From contig JASHQT010000560.1 of NCBI GenBank assembly GCA_030039005.1, forward strand, positions 1 through 6,153: a stretch of DNA of 6,153 bases. The letters run 5' to 3'. The notes beneath the pieces were generated by a model. It had not been told where the DNA came from, searched no databases, and saw only the letters and a program-made list of their open reading frames with translations. Of this stretch, positions 4,129 to 6,153 are shown piece after piece; position 1 is the stretch's first letter; each line of letters begins with the position of its first letter. Made by a program: the position numbers and the translations under genes. This stretch comes from Bryobacteraceae bacterium. GTDB lineage: Bacteria; Acidobacteriota; Terriglobia; Bryobacterales; Bryobacteraceae.

Positions 4129-4818
4129 GTGGGCCTACCGGATCTCCTTAAATCCGCTCCGCAACTCCAGGCCATCGCAACGACTATCGTTGCTGGTGTT
4201 CCGCTGGCCGAAATCGTGAAGAGAATCGTTCTGCCGTCTGCTGACGTTCTTGGCAAACGTATGGCTGATCGGGTCGAGCGTTGTTTCGGGAAAGCCGCAA
4301 AGATGATCGAAGACGCTGGCGTCACTCCGCAGCCCGTAGAGGATAAGTTGGTGGTGGAGATTCTGAGGGGGGCATCACTCGAAGATAATGAAGATTTGCA
4401 CACGATGTGGGCAGCATTGCTGGCAAATGCGGCTTCAAAAGAGACCAGAGCAAGGGTCAGGATAGGGTTTGTAGAGATTCTACGACACATGTCCCCGGAC
4501 GAAGCAACGTTACTCAACTGGATATCCGAACACATAGACGAATACCGGGCGGTGCTCCTGCAAACGGCGGTTTTCCCCCTCAAGCAACTCTTTGCCGATA
4601 TTGTGCTTTTGGAAGATGATCTAACCAACGTGCGGGTGTGCCTGAATAGGCTCGAAGCAGACATGTTGCTCACCAGGACCAGTACGGACAGGGAAAATGG
4701 GTTCATTTTCCAGTCGGAAGAAAACGAATCGAATTTTTCAACCGGCTTCCCCTACTACCTGACTTGTGCAGGCATCGAATTCATCCTGGCGGCCCGCCCG
4801 CCCAAACCCAAAGCGTGA
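4129..4818 (+). CDS. Abi-alpha/DUF4393 family protein
   Basis: A 229-residue protein whose middle matches the DUF4393/Abi-alpha family (PF14337). It has a basic amphipathic segment (LGKRMADRVERCFGKAAKMI 41-60), then VTPQPVEDKL (65-74), EILRGASLEDNEDL (77-90) and MWAALLANAAS (93-103), the most typical block of the family. Next come VEILRHMSPDEATLLNWI (115-132), a winged-helix-like C-terminal half (LKQLF...NRLEADMLLTRT) and a closing LTCAGIEFILAARP. The family name comes from phage abortive-infection loci; the mechanism is not known to me. GTG 4129 is chosen because the promoter's -10 box lies inside the longer frame from ATG 4096, and family members begin close to the GLPDLL segment. The next gene starts 24 bases downstream on the same strand and could be read through. 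Confidence 0.75.
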   Translation: MGLPDLLKSAPQLQAIATTIVAGVPLAEIVKRIVLPSADVLGKRMADRVERCFGKAAKMIEDAGVTPQPVEDKLVVEILRGASLEDNEDLHTMWAALLANAASKETRARVRIGFVEILRHMSPDEATLLNWISEHIDEYRAVLLQTAVFPLKQLFADIVLLEDDLTNVRVCLNRLEADMLLTRTSTDRENGFIFQSEENESNFSTGFPYYLTCAGIEFILAARPPKPKA

Positions 4819-4830
4819 ATGGCTGGGCAT

Positions 4831-4834
4831 GGAG
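4831..4834 (+). promoter_or_regulatory. ribosome binding site fixing the TIGR03437 start
   Basis: GGAG lies 8 bases before the ATG at 4843. That start gives a clean signal peptide (MKTLLKIVSF...), whereas the in-frame ATG at 4819 adds eight residues with two arginines and has no ribosome site, being one base after the previous stop codon. Confidence 0.5.
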
Positions 4835-4842
4835 CACGGAGA

Positions 4843-6135
4843 ATGAAGACACTATTGAAAATCGTCAGCTTCATAGCTGCCGTTTCAAGTCACCTATATG
4901 GCCAAGGCACCTACACTTATACTGGCAACGACTTCTACGCCGCAACCGGGATCGTCTCGACCACGGACCATATTACCGTCGTGTTAACGTTTTCCTCTGC
5001 TTTGCCACCCAACTGTCGTATCGGCGAGATCGATGTGGCTGATCAAGTTTGCCCAGCCAACATTTTCTTGTCGGCGTGGAGTATGAGCGATGGCATTTCT
5101 TCCCTGGTATTTCCATACGTCAACGGATCGTTCCCGACGTTGAACTATGAAATAACAACCGGCTCGAACGGTCAGATAGAGTACTGGAGCATTTCGGCAA
5201 CGACTTCAGAGGTATCCATGGACACCTGCTACCTGATAGTTCCACCGGCACCCTGTGGAGACACGACCACCTATTCCAACGGAACGGGCACGACACTGGG
5301 ACCAGGCGGCCTGCACGGCCCCACTCCGGCTGTACCCGAAGGTACATGGACGAGCGCGATTATTCAGCCTGCGCCAAAGCAGATGACGAGCGTCACGCTC
5401 ACAGCTTCCTTGAATCCTTTGCCTCCTGGGAGCGCCGAAGTTTTCAATATTATCGTTTCGCCCTCGTCGGCAACCGGAACGGTAACTGTATTCGATAATG
5501 GGACACAGATCGCACCTGCTGCCAATCTCAATAATATGGCTGCGGCCAGCATATCTGTGAGCAGTCTCGCCACCGGCAACCATTCGATTACCGCTGTTTA
5601 CAGCGGGGATGTGAACTACGCCGCGAGCACCTCTCCGCCGCTGACGCTGGTCGTAGAACCTTCTGCAACAATTGCTGCGACGGCTAACGCAGCAAGTTAT
5701 GGCCTAGTCCCCGCTGGTGGGCTGGCGACGCTGTTCGGAAGTTTTCCGGGTCTACCGACACAGTCTTTGACGATCCCGGCAATCATCAGTACCGTTGCTG
5801 TTTTTGTCGATTCGATTGCGGCACCGATCTATTACACCTCGCCGACTCAAATCAATTTCCAGGTCCCGTGGGAGGCCGAGAACAACGCCACGATTCAAGT
5901 AAGCAATGGAACCTGGACCGCATCGCAATCGGATGTCGCTATTGCACCAGCGGCACCGGGAATCTTTGAGATGAACGCTTCCGAGCAGGGGGCTATCCTT
6001 AATGCTGCCTATGCATTGGTATCAACGTCAAATCCGATTCCCCCTGGCCAGACGATTTTGATTTATTGTACAGGCTTGGGGCCTGTCTCTCCAACCCAAA
6101 CAGACGGGACTCCGGCCCTATCGACGCGCTGGTAA
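4843..6135 (+). CDS. secreted Ig-like/TIGR03437 protein, frameshifted
   Basis: The visible frame is 430 residues. Residues 1-21 are a signal peptide (cut near GQ|GTY). Residues 22-175 form a beta-rich domain opening TYTYTGNDFY, like the N-terminal domains of PEP-CTERM-type surface proteins, with four cysteines (58, 70, 129, 138) that could form two disulfides. Residues 182-271 look like a bacterial Ig-like repeat (Big_3_5 type: TLTASLNP, TGTVTVFDNG, HSITAVYSGDVNY). From about 281 the TIGR03437 module begins (NAASYG, YYTSPTQINFQVPWE, PGIFEMN, GLGPVSPTQTDGTP), named from Solibacter proteins. The module is cut short: after GTP the frame reads ALSTRW and stops, while the expected continuation lies in another frame. 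The role is unknown; a cell-surface or secreted protein is expected. It may be cotranscribed with the gene ending 24 bases upstream. Confidence 0.85.
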   Translation: MKTLLKIVSFIAAVSSHLYGQGTYTYTGNDFYAATGIVSTTDHITVVLTFSSALPPNCRIGEIDVADQVCPANIFLSAWSMSDGISSLVFPYVNGSFPTLNYEITTGSNGQIEYWSISATTSEVSMDTCYLIVPPAPCGDTTTYSNGTGTTLGPGGLHGPTPAVPEGTWTSAIIQPAPKQMTSVTLTASLNPLPPGSAEVFNIIVSPSSATGTVTVFDNGTQIAPAANLNNMAAASISVSSLATGNHSITAVYSGDVNYAASTSPPLTLVVEPSATIAATANAASYGLVPAGGLATLFGSFPGLPTQSLTIPAIISTVAVFVDSIAAPIYYTSPTQINFQVPWEAENNATIQVSNGTWTASQSDVAIAPAAPGIFEMNASEQGAILNAAYALVSTSNPIPPGQTILIYCTGLGPVSPTQTDGTPALSTRW

Positions 6136-6153
6136 CTACTGAGCTCACGCCGC
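6114..6153 (+). other. out-of-frame continuation of the TIGR03437 domain
   Basis: Read from 6114, the last 40 bases encode GPIDALVTTELTP, which fits the normal continuation of TIGR03437 after TDGTPA (usually a short Pro/Ser stretch, then a LV.T.LTP-like strand). One base missing between 6114 and 6118, in the CCGGCCC run, would explain the switch. The gene therefore probably once, or really, continues past the window edge. Confidence 0.6.

Noticed and set aside
4119..4706. 195-codon minus-strand frame opposite the Abi-alpha gene
   Set aside because: Ser/Thr-rich composition typical of an antisense shadow; the plus frame matches a known family.
5206..5583. Minus-strand frames inside the TIGR03437 gene
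   Set aside because: They are antisense to a well-supported gene and show no family features.

Overview
The window most likely comes from a chromosome of an Acidobacteriota bacterium of the Solibacter/Bryobacter type (order Bryobacterales). The main evidence is the protein at 4843-6135: a signal peptide, a beta-rich domain, an Ig-like domain and a C-terminal module with the wording of the TIGR03437 family (NAASYG..., YYTSPTQINFQVPWE), which is greatly expanded in that group. Supporting evidence is a tiny basic protein with a GGK...MTAEERS motif, a coiled-coil/AT-hook miniprotein, small secreted lipocalin-like proteins and a YXWXPGXW protein, all of a kind common in these genomes. The species assignment is inference.

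Layout. 1-230 is a non-coding region with a large imperfect palindrome, a 22-bp direct repeat and an 8-bp palindrome over a -10 box, leading into a 63-residue basic protein (231-422). A 51-residue one-helix membrane miniprotein (551-706) and a secreted WXXGXW-repeat protein (829-1122) follow. A secreted lipocalin-like protein (1156-1617, minus) converges on the latter across a hairpin. Next are a 75-residue one-helix membrane protein (1797-2024, minus) with a terminator-like hairpin behind it, a coiled-coil/AT-hook miniprotein (2177-2365), a GlsB/YeaQ/YmgE stress membrane protein (2421-2669), a possible minus-strand membrane peptide (2675-2815) and a second small secreted protein (2951-3406).

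The right half holds a divergent pair: a PD-(D/E)XK-like nuclease-fold protein (3493-4071, minus) and an Abi-alpha/DUF4393 protein (4129-4818, plus), sharing a 57-bp control region. This is the best candidate for a defence-related locus. The large secreted TIGR03437 protein follows; its reading frame breaks near 6115, and the expected sequence continues in another frame to the window edge.

The genes mostly look like single transcription units on alternating strands, not a pathway. By eye they fall into two start-site classes. Some have a Shine-Dalgarno with a -10 box about 20-36 bases upstream (829, 1617-, 2421, 2951). Others lack a Shine-Dalgarno and have a -10-like box ending 6-10 bases before the start codon (231, 2024-, 2177, 4129), as expected for leaderless messages. 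No tRNA, rRNA, CRISPR array, insertion sequence or transposase was seen.
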